The notes beneath the pieces are model-generated. The model worked only from the letters and a program-made list of their open reading frames with translations. It was not told the origin of the DNA and ran no database searches. Position numbers and translations under genes: made by a program. A DNA stretch of 64,000 nucleotides from Onthophagus taurus. Its lineage: Eukaryota > Arthropoda > Insecta > Coleoptera > Scarabaeidae. Positions 35,594 through 45,684 of this stretch are shown piece after piece. How positions within the stretch are numbered: position 1 is the stretch's first letter; every line of letters begins with the position of its first letter. The stretch is taken from the NCBI RefSeq assembly GCF_036711975.1, contig NC_091968.1, positions 18,042,001 to 18,106,000 of the forward strand, written 5' to 3'.

Positions 35594-36943
35594 ATGCGTG
35601 GTCCGATTCGGACGTTCTTAGTATTAACTCTCATTTTATTCGTTAAATCTCAAGGTACGTTTTAATTGTATATTTAATTTGTATTAAATTTATTGTTAAA
35701 TCAAATAAACTGCTTGGATTAACCATATTTAAGAATTTCAAAAATGTAACTTACGAAATGGAGCCGTTGGAACATGTCAACACGTCTTACAATGTACCTC
35801 GGCCAAGAAAGAACTTCAGCAAAGATTACATCCTATTTCATGTGGATTCTCTGGTAGATATCCTCTGGTTTGTTGCGATCAAAACAAAGCTGAAATTGCC
35901 CAAGGAAGAACTTCAAATAGAATTAGCGAAGAAAGTAATATATTAATAATTTAATATTACACATTAATTAATTAATATTTCATTTTATCCTTAAAGAATG
36001 TCAAGAATATTTAAAATTAGACATCAAAACTACGATATCAACCACCACTACTACAACAACACCAAAACCTGCGAAGACATTTTCGTTTAATCCTTATGTT
36101 ATTAAAGGTGTGAATGCCTATTATGAAGAATATCCCCATATGGTAATTCAAACACAAATCATTATTTAACGTTTATATTTAAGGTAATTTTAGGCTATTT
36201 TGGGATATGGTCCATCAAAAAACCTCGAATTTAAATGTGGTGGGAGCTTAATCAGTGATCAATTCGTCCTAACAGCAGGTCATTGTTTAGAATCAAGAGA
36301 GTCGTAAGAAAACACAAATTTTTACTTTTAAGCATCTAATTTTTTAATTATTTTTAGTGGACCAGTTTCTTCGGTAAGATTGGGCGATTTAGACATAGCT
36401 TCAACAGTGGAACTTGCGGAACCTCAAAATTTTAAGGTCCAAAAAGTTTTTACTTTCCCAGAATACGATTCCGAATCTTTTTACCACGATATAGCTCTAA
36501 TTAAATTGGATCGTCCGGTCATTTACACGAGATACGTAAAACCTGCTTGTTTACAATCAAAATTTGAATTAGAAAATAATAATTTAACGATAACTGGTTG
36601 GGGAGCTTTAGAATTTGGTGGTCAATCGCATAGCTATCTTCAAAAGGCTCCTTTACGCAGTTTGCCGGCAGAGAATTGTGCGAGAAGTCTTCCTAAACAA
36701 GCGAAATTAGCGAATGGTTTTGATGAAGAGTTGCAAATATGCGGGGGAGATCTAGAAACTATGGTGGATGCGTGTCAAGGTGATTCTGGTGGACCGATGC
36801 AATTGAAAATTCAAGAATTACCGCAAATGTATAGGATTGCTGGGGTTACATCGTTTGGAAATAATTGCGGGTTAGTTCCCGGGGTTTATACAAGAGTCTC
36901 CAACTATATTTCTTGGATTGAATCCATAGTTTGGCCAAATTAA
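35594..36943 (+). CDS. Clip-domain trypsin-like serine protease (snake/persephone type), 5 exons
   Basis: Exons 35594-35654, 35734-35934, 35997-36142, 36194-36303, 36358-36943; 1104 nt, 367 aa. Residues 1-20 form a signal peptide. The clip domain has six Cys at 25, 35, 41, 57, 67 and 68 with normal spacing. A Thr-rich linker contains Cys89, which probably pairs with the Cys in KPACLQSK. The catalytic domain starts at VIKG (Val122), so the residue before the cut is Tyr121 rather than Arg/Lys. The triad is His166 (TAGHC), Asp217 (YHDIALIKL) and Ser316 (CQGDSGGP); Asp310 in the S1 pocket predicts cleavage after Arg/Lys. Such enzymes act in Toll/melanization cascades; the exact role is inference. 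TCAGT initiators lie at 35580-35584. An inverted paralogue lies at 56049-57157. Confidence 0.9.
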
Positions 36944-36948
36944 ATAAA
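36943..36948 (+). terminator. Poly(A) signal overlapping the stop codon of the clip protease
   Basis: AATAAA begins at the last base of the TAA stop, implying a very short 3' UTR. The paralogue has the same TAAATAAA arrangement, so it predates the duplication. Confidence 0.55.
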
Positions 36949-37410
36949 TGTAGCAGTAATTATTCGTTTTATTTGACCTTAAAATTTCTTAAAACGCGAT
37001 AAGTGTTTTTAGTAGTTTAAATGTCAATACACGCATTAAATTTTCAAGGTTTTCAAGTTTTCACATAAGTAGGCAAATTTCTGTTTCTTTTAATTTTTTT
37101 AGTAATTACTGTGTCGCATATCTTTGTGAGTGTTGATCTGAGCGAAAAGGATATGGAAATTGCTTTTATTTATTTATTTATGTACATTGGACACAGCACA
37201 GGACGAACCCAATAAAAGCTGTGTCACTAAAAAGAATACGAACAAAACAAAATAATAAAGACACAAAATAACATCAGTAGTGAACAGTAGTAAAAAAGTA
37301 AAATAAAATAAGATAAGTAAAATAAATGATCAAAAATTCAGATTGAAATTAAGGAAACATTCTATAAACAAGTAAAAAATAACAACAATAAGGAATTGCT
37401 GATTGTAATG

Positions 37411-40278
37411 TTAACAATGATGATACGGCATGCTCCCAACAGCAGCTAAGGTCGATTTTTTAAACGAGATAATGGATTCATAAGCAAATATATCGATGGA
37501 CAGACGATCGGCTGATCCAGCGGCACGCAGCAATGGGGAATGTTGATAAGCATTAGTGCGGGTTGTAGGAGTGAAAAAGAGAAAATCATATCTCAGCGTT
37601 CTGGGCGGAACATGCAAATTCACTAGAGACGTAAGCGAAGTCGAATTATAGATATTATGAATTAATTTGTAGAATAGCAATACGTCACTAGCAAAACGTC
37701 GCTGAGTCAGTCGCAGAAACTGAAAGGATTGGCACGCCGAGTCGTAGTCAACATAGGTGATATGAGACTTCCGACATAAAAATCGGAGGAATCTCTTTTG
37801 GACTAGTTCCAATCTTTTCACGTACATGTCATATTTAGGATTCCAGACGACAGAACAATAATTTAGAACGCTGAATACATACGCAAAATAAAGAGTTTTT
37901 ATGGAACTGATATCAGTGAAATCAGTCGCTGATCTCATGATAAATCCAAGCATGCGAGAAGCCTTGTTGACCACCGAGTCGACGTGCTCATTAAATAAAA
38001 GTTTACTATCAAAGGTCACCCCCAGATCTTTTATAGACGTGACTTTCTGAAACAATTCCCCACCAATAAAGTAATCAAAACGTATGGGATTAGCTTTCTT
38101 TGTAAATGTAATGGTAACACATTTACTAAAATTTAGGCTAATAAAATTTGTCAGACAATATTGAGCAAGATCGAGGAGATCGCGCTGAAGAGCAGAACAA
38201 TCCTTAGGGCCAGATACACGACAAAAAATTTTTAAATCGTCTGCATACATTAAACAGTTTGAATGTTTAAAACAATGAAAAATATCATTAATGTAAATAT
38301 TGAAGAGCAAGGGGCCAAGGATGCTTCCCTGAGGGACACCGGACGAGACGGCCACCGCCTGTGAGGAGAAACCTCTAATTCTGACACACTGCGTTCTATC
38401 AACCACATAGGAAGCGAGCCACTCTTGTATGTTGCTGAGCAAACCAACTTGCTCTATTTTATTTAATAATAGCAGATGATCAACCTTATCAAATGCTTTG
38501 CTAAAATCAGTGTATACGGAATCAACCTGGCAGTTATCGTCAAAAGAATGCAAAATGTAATTAGTGTATTCAAGAAGATTAGTCTCTACTGAGCGACCAG
38601 CAAAAAAACCATGCTGTCGTTGGTCTAAAACATTCTTAACAATGTAAAAAATTGGTTTATAAATTAAGCTCTCGAGAACTTTACCGAATATAGGCAGTAA
38701 AGAAATGGGCCTGTAATTTTTGACGGAACTTCTACTGCCAGATTTGAATATAGGCACAACTGTGGCACGCTTCCATATTTGCGGAAAGACGCACTCTCTT
38801 AAAGATCTATTGTACAAAATTGTTAAAGGCTCACTAAGAGATTCACAGCAGTTTTTAATGAGAACAGGAGGTACACCGTCGCCGCCAGGCCCCCCAGTAG
38901 AGTTAACCGCTCCCAGAGCTCTCAAGACCTCAGCCTGTTCAAACTGTAGGGACTGGTCGCAGAAGCGCGAATTTACAGGGAGAAAACCATTGCTGCCACC
39001 CGTAACCCGCGATGAGCGAAATACCGAACCGAAATAATTGGAGAACAGATCGCAGATGTGCGTACCATCAGTAGCAGTAACGCCGTCGAGTGTAACCTCG
39101 GTAGGCATGTGACAACCCTCTCGTCTGCTCCTCACGAATGACCAAAACTTTTTGGGGTCATGCCGTATATTTTCTTCACTAGTTACAACAAAGTTTCGGT
39201 AATCACGATTGATAAGAAACTTTGAGCGACCCCGTAAGAGGGAAAAGGTGACATAATCAAGGTCATTACTGAACCGCTTCCACTTTTTATGCATTTTACG
39301 TTTTTCACGTATAACTTTTATTGTATCTTTTGAAAACCAGCACAGGAAACCGAGTCCTACGACTCGTCTACGCGGTACAAAAAGTTGAAATGCCCCAGAT
39401 AACATTTCATAAAAGTAAGTGGTAGCTTCGTCCACAGTCCCACCGCTCAAGCGATCCCGCCAGGATACCTCATTTAAGAACCGATCAATTTCAATAAATG
39501 ATGCCGACTTGAAATTATAAAGCGACTCGTTACAATGAGATAGATTTCTAGAAATTGAAAATTTACATGAAATATCTAGTGTAGTGTGCGCGATATCTTC
39601 TGAAACAAGTGCATAAGTACTTAAAACCAGCTCAAAGTCAAATAACGTGTTGGTAAAAATAAGGTCAAGAATGTTACCAAAATTATTACAATAATGATTT
39701 AATTGATACAGACCGGTTAGAGCGATGTCATCTAAGAAGTCCGCAGCTCTAGAAGAGGTAACCCTAGACGGAATACAATATCGACAAGCGGGGTCAAGAG
39801 ACCACCCAATTTCCGGTACATTAAAATCACCGCAAATCAAGAATCCCTCATTAGGGTGTCGCTTAATCACATCTATTAGGGATTGGGAGAATTGCGTAAG
39901 CGCAGCGTTGTCATTCGGCGGTATATAAACACAACATATATTAAGCACCGAGGAACCACTTCTTAAAGCTACACACACCGCTTCAACACCTGTAAACCAG
40001 TCCGGTCGCTCCGCACTCTGAATCGCCCTAGAAACGGCCAACAAAACACCGCCACCACGCCGAGCACTCGCATCAACGTTCATGAACCGGTCGCGCCTGT
40101 AAACAACATACGAGTCGGGGAAGAATTCCGCGGATTCAATTCCGGGACAGAGCCATGTTTCTGTAAGAGACACAACATCCAAATCCGCGTTTAGAAGGTT
40201 TGTGCTGAAAATAGTGCTTTTGCTTCGCAAACCGCGAACATTCTGATAGTAGATAGAGATGGATTTGTTTGGCGCCAT
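37411..40278 (-). CDS. LINE ORF2: endonuclease and reverse transcriptase, 955 aa, intact
   Basis: ORF2 makes the nick and copies RNA at the target. The N-terminal AP-like endonuclease shows YYQNVRGLRSK, SLTETWL (catalytic Glu), FLICGDFNVPEIGW and a C-terminal His in SEDIAHTTL, where most relatives have SDH. RT follows: KRATVVPIFKSGSR, NYRPISLLPIFGKVLE, motif A SVYTDFSKAFDKVDH, motif B SSGVPQGSILGPLLF and catalytic LMYADDLKIF, then IKDLGVTFDSKLLFNEHVD and the thumb. There is no RNase H, which fits the Jockey/CR1 group. No stop or frameshift occurs in 955 codons. Confidence 0.9.
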   Translation of the reverse strand: MAPNKSISIYYQNVRGLRSKSTIFSTNLLNADLDVVSLTETWLCPGIESAEFFPDSYVVYRRDRFMNVDASARRGGGVLLAVSRAIQSAERPDWFTGVEAVCVALRSGSSVLNICCVYIPPNDNAALTQFSQSLIDVIKRHPNEGFLICGDFNVPEIGWSLDPACRYCIPSRVTSSRAADFLDDIALTGLYQLNHYCNNFGNILDLIFTNTLFDFELVLSTYALVSEDIAHTTLDISCKFSISRNLSHCNESLYNFKSASFIEIDRFLNEVSWRDRLSGGTVDEATTYFYEMLSGAFQLFVPRRRVVGLGFLCWFSKDTIKVIREKRKMHKKWKRFSNDLDYVTFSLLRGRSKFLINRDYRNFVVTSEENIRHDPKKFWSFVRSRREGCHMPTEVTLDGVTATDGTHICDLFSNYFGSVFRSSRVTGGSNGFLPVNSRFCDQSLQFEQAEVLRALGAVNSTGGPGGDGVPPVLIKNCCESLSEPLTILYNRSLRECVFPQIWKRATVVPIFKSGSRSSVKNYRPISLLPIFGKVLESLIYKPIFYIVKNVLDQRQHGFFAGRSVETNLLEYTNYILHSFDDNCQVDSVYTDFSKAFDKVDHLLLLNKIEQVGLLSNIQEWLASYVVDRTQCVRIRGFSSQAVAVSSGVPQGSILGPLLFNIYINDIFHCFKHSNCLMYADDLKIFCRVSGPKDCSALQRDLLDLAQYCLTNFISLNFSKCVTITFTKKANPIRFDYFIGGELFQKVTSIKDLGVTFDSKLLFNEHVDSVVNKASRMLGFIMRSATDFTDISSIKTLYFAYVFSVLNYCSVVWNPKYDMYVKRLELVQKRFLRFLCRKSHITYVDYDSACQSFQFLRLTQRRFASDVLLFYKLIHNIYNSTSLTSLVNLHVPPRTLRYDFLFFTPTTRTNAYQHSPLLRAAGSADRLSIDIFAYESIISFKKSTLAAVGSMPYHHC

Positions 40279-40324
40279 GATTAAGAGAAGAAAATTGGTG
40301 AATTATTTAAATGCGATAAAAAAA

Positions 40325-41203
40325 TTATTCCAGTTTACGCAAATCTTCGTCGGAGTTAATCTGAATGACACGGCTACTGTCGTTTTTCTGGACAAGAATC
40401 TTACAGTTGCGCGTCCAGATGTATTTGTAATTCTTTTCTCTAGCCACGGCTCTAGTAGTGCCAAACAATTTTTTATTAGCAACTGTGAGATGCTCATTAA
40501 TGAAACACTGCTGTGATAAACCCTCAATCGCAAACCCTGGACGGGATCCCTTAGGGAGGGAACGTCTCTTGACGACAGCAGCAGCCAGTACCGAATCGCG
40601 CTTTCTACGATTACAAAAGCGAACGATGATGTTCTTTGGTCGGCTCTTATCACCAAATTGCGGCACACGATGAACGGCATCAATATCATCTGTTTTTAAC
40701 GGGATCTCAAGAAAGTCACCTATTTTATTAATGATTTGAGTAATATTCTCATCCGACTTTTCAGGAATACCCGGTATCTCCAGGTTGTTGCGCCTGGAAT
40801 ACTGCTCTAAGTCCGCGACCCTAGTGGACAAATTGTAAACTTGTTTCCTCAACAAAACATTTTCTGTAGAAAGACCGTCGATTAGTTTACACTTCTCTTT
40901 AAGGAGTATTTCGAAATCGGTAATCTGGTCAGAGCAGAATTGTACCGACTTTATAAGTTCGTCATTATTAGCTTTCATATCCCTAAGTTCCGATCGGATT
41001 TCCCTAACCATCTTATAAACGGCATCGAGAGTCGGGACGGGGTCTGTGACACGATTAAAATCATGCGGTAACATTGTCCTCCTACGATTATCAGAGGATG
41101 AACGGCAACCAGGACATTTCCACGACGATCCGGGGGTGGAGAGCGCAGAAGCTGCCGCTTTGGAGAGCTCCACGCATTTGGCGTGAAACCATCGAAACAG
41201 CAT
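40325..41203 (-). pseudogene. LINE ORF1: PHD-like finger, coiled coil and nucleic-acid-binding domain
   Basis: The open frame starts inside a PHD-type zinc finger (WFHAKCVEL, WKCPGC). Further Cys residues of the finger lie upstream of 41203 in another frame beyond a stop, so the 5' end of ORF1 is broken or this start is secondary. A coiled coil spans about residues 65-150, followed by the RRM-like L1-ORF1-type region (YSRRNNLEIPGIPE, IDAVHRVPQ, RPKNIIVRF) and a C-terminal domain (YKYIWTRNCKILVQK). Such proteins coat the LINE RNA. It sits 46 bp before ORF2. Confidence 0.75.
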
Positions 41204-41440
41204 CGAAACTAGTTTTTACACCACGAACCGAAACTAATAGGTCAAATAAGATAATTACAAATAACTCTTATGCAGTACAATCAACGGAAGAAAAACAAAC
41301 GAAAACGGACGGAGGAGGTTATCACGAGTGTAACGACACTGATATAACACAACTCCGACAACTTTTAACCGTCAAAAAAGAAAAAATTAGAAGGAACTAC
41401 ACGATCACGTACTTTCGCTATGGCGTAAACTTGTTCTGAA

Positions 41441-41590
41441 TGAAGAATGTTAACAAAAGAGTTAGGCTAGCGGACATTGCGGTGAGGGAGCCTAATAAGA
41501 CTTGATCAAAGATTATAATGTATGATGTGGGAGGTAAATAGATGAGGGAGAAATCTGGAAGAAAAATATAGATGGTAAGGTGGGATGAGT
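41441..41590. other. Spacer between Jockey-like LINE and piggyBac
   Basis: About 150 bp with no recognised feature; may hold the target site of the LINE at 37166-41440. Confidence 0.4.
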
Positions 41591-42244
41591 TTAACCCTCA
41601 TAACACCAGGTCCTTTTTGTGACACGTAATACCAATGGGGTCATTAAAGACCCCAGACTCTTTTATAAATAAAGCAACTATATTTGTTTAAAAAGGAACA
41701 TATATTTGTTTAAATCTGATCTTGACGTGATGATCTTGACGGTTCTTTTAACAGTTGTACTAGCGTCGAGACTATTATCGAATCTAAACCTAAAAAACAT
41801 AAACAAGTAAAATTAAAAAAAGTATGAAAGAGTCAATCAACTTTACAATTACTTAATAAAATCGACCAGTTGGAGAAAGATATTGGATATTTAAAGATTA
41901 GATTGACTAAGTCAGTGGTATTCAAACATTTTGGCTGCATGACCCCAAATGGTACACAGAGGTGACATGCCGACCCAAACTTAAAATAATAATTTAATTC
42001 TAGTTGTTCCAAAAATTGGGAGAGGTATTATTATATCAAGAATATGTTAATTTGTTTTTATTTTTTTTGTTTCATACATAGCAAATATATTATGTTAAAA
42101 CAAGTACCTATAATAAACAGAATATCAACTCTGCAGTTAACAAATATTAGGTTCAAAATCAACATTAACGATTTATAACTATTAAAATTATAATATGGCG
42201 TACACGTAGGAACTTCATCAAAAATCAATACAAAAGAAAAATAT

Positions 42245-44131
42245 TTAATGAGATCTGTGAGCCTGTTTCTTATTTACAAGTGCTGATATATCTGGCTCTA
42301 TTTTGCTCAATTTGAGTCTTAAAGGTGGCTCTATTGCTATTTTGTTTCGGTATTTCGATTTTAGGTAGAGAAATTGGGAAAATCCCAACTCGCACATATA
42401 AGATGACGCATATAGTAATAATACCTTTAGAGCTTCATCAGACAGTTCTGGATATTCATTTCGAACTTTAAGGCAAAAATTGCTCAATTTAAGTTCTTTG
42501 AAAATTAATTTTAATTCTCCATCAGATGATAACTCAATTAGTTTTTCACTAAAATGAAATGACACATTTTTGGGTCATTTACATTGAAAGGGATTTCGAA
42601 TCCAGTCAAAGTTAGAAAAATCTTCCGGAAAATAAGTACTAAGTTGACATTTTAAATCTGTCAAGTGAGATGTTATATCTTTAACAATCGATTGAATAAC
42701 TTTGAACTTGTTTTGTATAACAAAACATTCTAATGTTGGAAATGCTGCAAAATTATTCTCCTTGCAGTATGAGCACCACAAATCTATTTTTTTTGTAAAG
42801 GCTTTAATTTTATCATTGGCCACTAATATATTTAATTGTTCACCTTGAAGACTTAAATTCAACTCGTTTAATTTGAGAAAAATGTCACTTAAGTAAGCTA
42901 ACCTACATAGCCATTCTTCATCGGTTAAAAAGTTTGTAAATTTTTTGTCTTTATCATTATCATTTAAAAACACAAACACTTCTTCTTTAAGTTCAAATAG
43001 TTTCGTTAGAACCCTACCCCTCGAAAGCCAACGAACCTCTGTATGTAAAAGAAGATGCTGATGCTCACTACCCATTTCTTTGCATATGTGCGCAAAAATC
43101 CTTGAATTCAGAGGACGCGCCTTTATAAAATTTATTATTTTAACTCCAGTATCTAAGACAGACATTAAGTTCGGTGGCATGTTTTTCGATACAAGCGCTT
43201 CTCTATGAATCATACAGTGAACCCATGTTACATTGGATGAAACTTCTTTGATTCGGGCTAGAAGTCCGCTGTGTTTTCCAACCATGGCACGAGCTCCATC
43301 ACTGCACACACCCACACAAGTTTCCCAAGAAATATGGTTTCCCGTGATGTAAGAGTTTACCGATTTAAAAATTTCTTCACCCGTAGTTCTTTATAGTTCC
43401 TTGCAAAAAAGAAAGTCGTCAACTACTTCATTTTTGTATTCATATTTTGCAAAACAAATTAGTTGTGCAGCATTTTGGCAATCCAATTGAAGACTAAAAA
43501 ATTTACTTTTTCGAATTCTCATTATAATTTCGTTTTCCACATTTTCTGCCATTTCAAATATTCTGCGGCTAACTGTGGTATCCGAGAGTGGTATTTGAGA
43601 TATTTGTTGCATTTCCTTTTCGCCAAACATAATGGCTGCTATATCTTGGACTGCTGGAACAATTAAGTCTTCAGCAATTGTGTACGGTTTGCCAGATTTT
43701 GCTATACGATAGCTTACTCGATATGAAGCCTCCAATGCTTTTTGGTTAACGTCGGTAAAAGTAGTCATAAAATGTTGTTTACATTTCAAATGACCTACTT
43801 TTTTCTGAAAAAATTCAACGGGTTTACCTATGGATTCTGGGTGTTTTGTGTGTAGGTGTCTGTGCAGTTTATTTGGTTTCAGTGACTCGTTTGACAGCAC
43901 TGTCAGACACATTACACATCTAGCCCTTGGTTCATCATCTTCAGTACATACGAAACCATATTTTATAAACTCATCATCGAACTTACGAACCCGTTTGTTT
44001 GCTTTTACTTCTTTATTTGTCGACGCTGAGGAAACAGAAGCTTCAGCACGTATTTGGTCCGGGTCGGAAGAAATCAACCGAAATCGAAGCACTCTTCTCG
44101 ATATTTGTTTCTCCATTGTCTGTTTTATCAA
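42245..44131 (-). pseudogene. hAT transposase with two in-frame stops
   Basis: A single frame runs from 44131 to 42245, broken only by stops at about 43391 and 42575; all three parts share the frame. A BED-like finger (CVMCLTVLSNESLKP, HLHTKHPES) is followed by the catalytic core (SLQLDCQNAAQLICF), then VGVCSDGARAMVGKHSG, WVHCMIHREALVSK and HTEVRWLSRGRVL, and the C-terminal dimerisation block (YPELSDEALKVLLLYASSYM and LGFSQFLYLKSKYRN). Type resembles ZBED5/SCAND3. It is probably only recently inactive. Confidence 0.85.
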
Positions 44132-44315
44132 TTATTTTACCATTTTTTAGCCACTTATGCATGATTTTGAAATTTGTATGTTAAGTTGTCCGTTTATTGC
44201 AAGTACTAATTGGAAGTTAAACACGAAATTTTATTGCTAAATAACAACTACACTCGCAAATGCACCACGCTGAACTTGTTTGCCAAGTCATGTGATTCCC
44301 CGAAAACGAATTACT

Positions 44316-44456
44316 GCCGGCCCAAAGTAGATTGGCCTGTGAAGGTCAGATGCGCAGTGGCAAACGGTTGAACCGTCTCTCTCTTTAACGATTAACCGTC
44401 GCACTCCCACTTCGGCGCAGTAGTGACCTTCACAGGCCAATCTACTTTGGGTCGGC
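44316..44456. repeat. Imperfect hairpin in the hAT 5' region
   Basis: GCCGGCCCAAAGTAGATTGG (44316) and its near-complement (to 44456) form arms of about 33 bp; inner parts (GCGCAG, AACGGTT) pair more loosely. It may be a small insertion or a hAT subterminal structure. Confidence 0.6.
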
Positions 44457-44479
44457 TGTACGCGACGTCGTTCCATATA

Positions 44480-44662
44480 CAGGGTGCGAGAAGTCAGTTA
44501 ACCGATATTAATAAAAAAATATGAAATTGCATTAAAATGTTTGTACTTATTAAATTAAATTAATAAAAAGGATTAAATTTGACTAAATTTACAATAAATT
44601 ACTGATTATTAATTAATTATCTATAAATTATTAATAGCAGTTAACTGACTTTTCCCACACCG
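44480..44662. mobile_element. Small MITE with TA duplication inside the hAT
   Basis: 183 bp bounded by TA (44478-44479 and 44663-44664), with ends CAGGGTGCGAGAAGTCAG and CTGACTTTTCCCACACCG that pair as diverged inverted repeats ending in the perfect AAGTCAGTTAAC. Tc1/mariner-like by TA and length. It is the innermost layer of the piggyBac nest. Confidence 0.7.
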
Positions 44663-44940
44663 TATATAGTTCCTTCAAAATTTGTTGATTTTAAAATTAC
44701 AGTAATTTATCAAAAATTTAAAATGAAATTATATGTTTTAGAAACTAATATTTTTTCCCAAATAAGTGGGAAATGATGTATGTGTATGTATTCTACTAAA
44801 TTTATTTGGAATTATTTCATCCACCTTGCGACCCCGAAAAAACTTTTCGCGACCCCATTTTGGGTCGCGACCCATAGTTTGAATACCACTGGACTAAGTC
44901 ATTAAAGTCGCGATCAAAAAAGTGCCTTAAAAAATCCGAC

Positions 44941-45684
44941 TTGGTGACAGACGTGCTAAATAAGAAATCATTGGCACCGGAAACTGACAATGAGAAACCA
45001 TTGGAACTGCCTCCTGCGGCTGCAACTTCTGTTCCTGTTGTACATGCGGAGGGACCGAATCCTGTGGGCCTTACCCCTAAGACGAAGGTGTTAATACTGG
45101 GCGACAGCCACGCGCGTAGTGGTAGTGATTATCTACGTAATTATCTTCCTGGCACGTTTGAGATTCTTACTATATGTAAACCGAATGCCTATCTTGACGA
45201 AGTTGTTAAGGATATTGAATTATTATGTGCTAATTTTACTAAATCTGATTTTGTGATCTTATTTGGAGGTTGCAATAACGCGTTGAGTAATTGTAAGATT
45301 GCAAGTGATGTACTAAAAAAAGTTAGATCTGTCAGTAGTATAACTAATGTTATTTTCATGTCTGTTCCTTTCTGGAACCAGAAACCTCAACTTGACAATT
45401 ATATTTACAAAATTAATCGAGATATATATCAATTCCTCAGTGTAAATGTTAATATAAGAAGCCGTTGTCATTTTTTGGAGACAAATTCACTTTTAGGACC
45501 ACGAGATAAAACTAAACATGGACTACATATGAATGGCCGTGGTAAAAATAAATTGTATATGTACCTAGGTAAACTTATCTTAAATATATTCAGCGCTTCT
45601 CGAAATCTACATCCTAATTTAATTAATATCGATTGTTCTGATCAGAATTTTTGCTACCTAAATCCAATTGTAACAGTAAACTAG
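44941..45684 (+). pseudogene. LINE ORF1 with SGNH/GDSL-hydrolase domain
   Basis: Some CR1-group LINEs carry an esterase-like ORF1. Here LILGDSHARSG holds the nucleophile Ser block, LFGGCNNAL the Asn block, and KTKHGLHMNGRGK the C-terminal His block; the Asp normally a few residues before the His is plausible as the D of RDKTKHG. Upstream, the frame continues through the hAT target duplication into a Lys-rich coiled coil (IDQLEKDIGYLKIRL) that has a stop further up. The hAT insertion destroys the ORF. The substrate is unknown. Confidence 0.7.

Larger units (their letters stand above)
37166..41440 (-). mobile_element. Jockey-like LINE, nearly complete
   Basis: Reading leftward: about 200 bp of 5' region, ORF1 (41203-40325), a 46-bp gap, ORF2 (40278-37411), a 3' UTR of about 240 bp and an AAAT-repeat tail at 37166-37180. 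ORF2 is unbroken. The 5' end is approximate and no target duplication was read. It is the best preserved autonomous element in the window and could be a source of RT activity if ORF1 is repaired or supplied by another copy. Confidence 0.85.
41913..44891 (-). mobile_element. hAT transposon (ZBED5/SCAND3-like), complete ends and 8-bp duplication
   Basis: 2979 bp with ends CAGTGGTATTCAAAC (left) and GTTTGAATACCACTG (right), a perfect 15-bp inverted repeat. GACTAAGT lies at 41905-41912 and 44892-44899, the 8-bp duplication typical of hAT. It carries one transposase gene (42245-44131, minus) and, in its 5' region, a hairpin at 44316-44456 and a MITE at 44480-44662. Excision at the duplication joins the LINE ORF1 frame. 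Confidence 0.93.

Noticed and set aside
40259..40516. Plus-strand 85-codon frame
   Set aside because: Complement of the ORF1/ORF2 junction of the Jockey-like LINE; no independent support.
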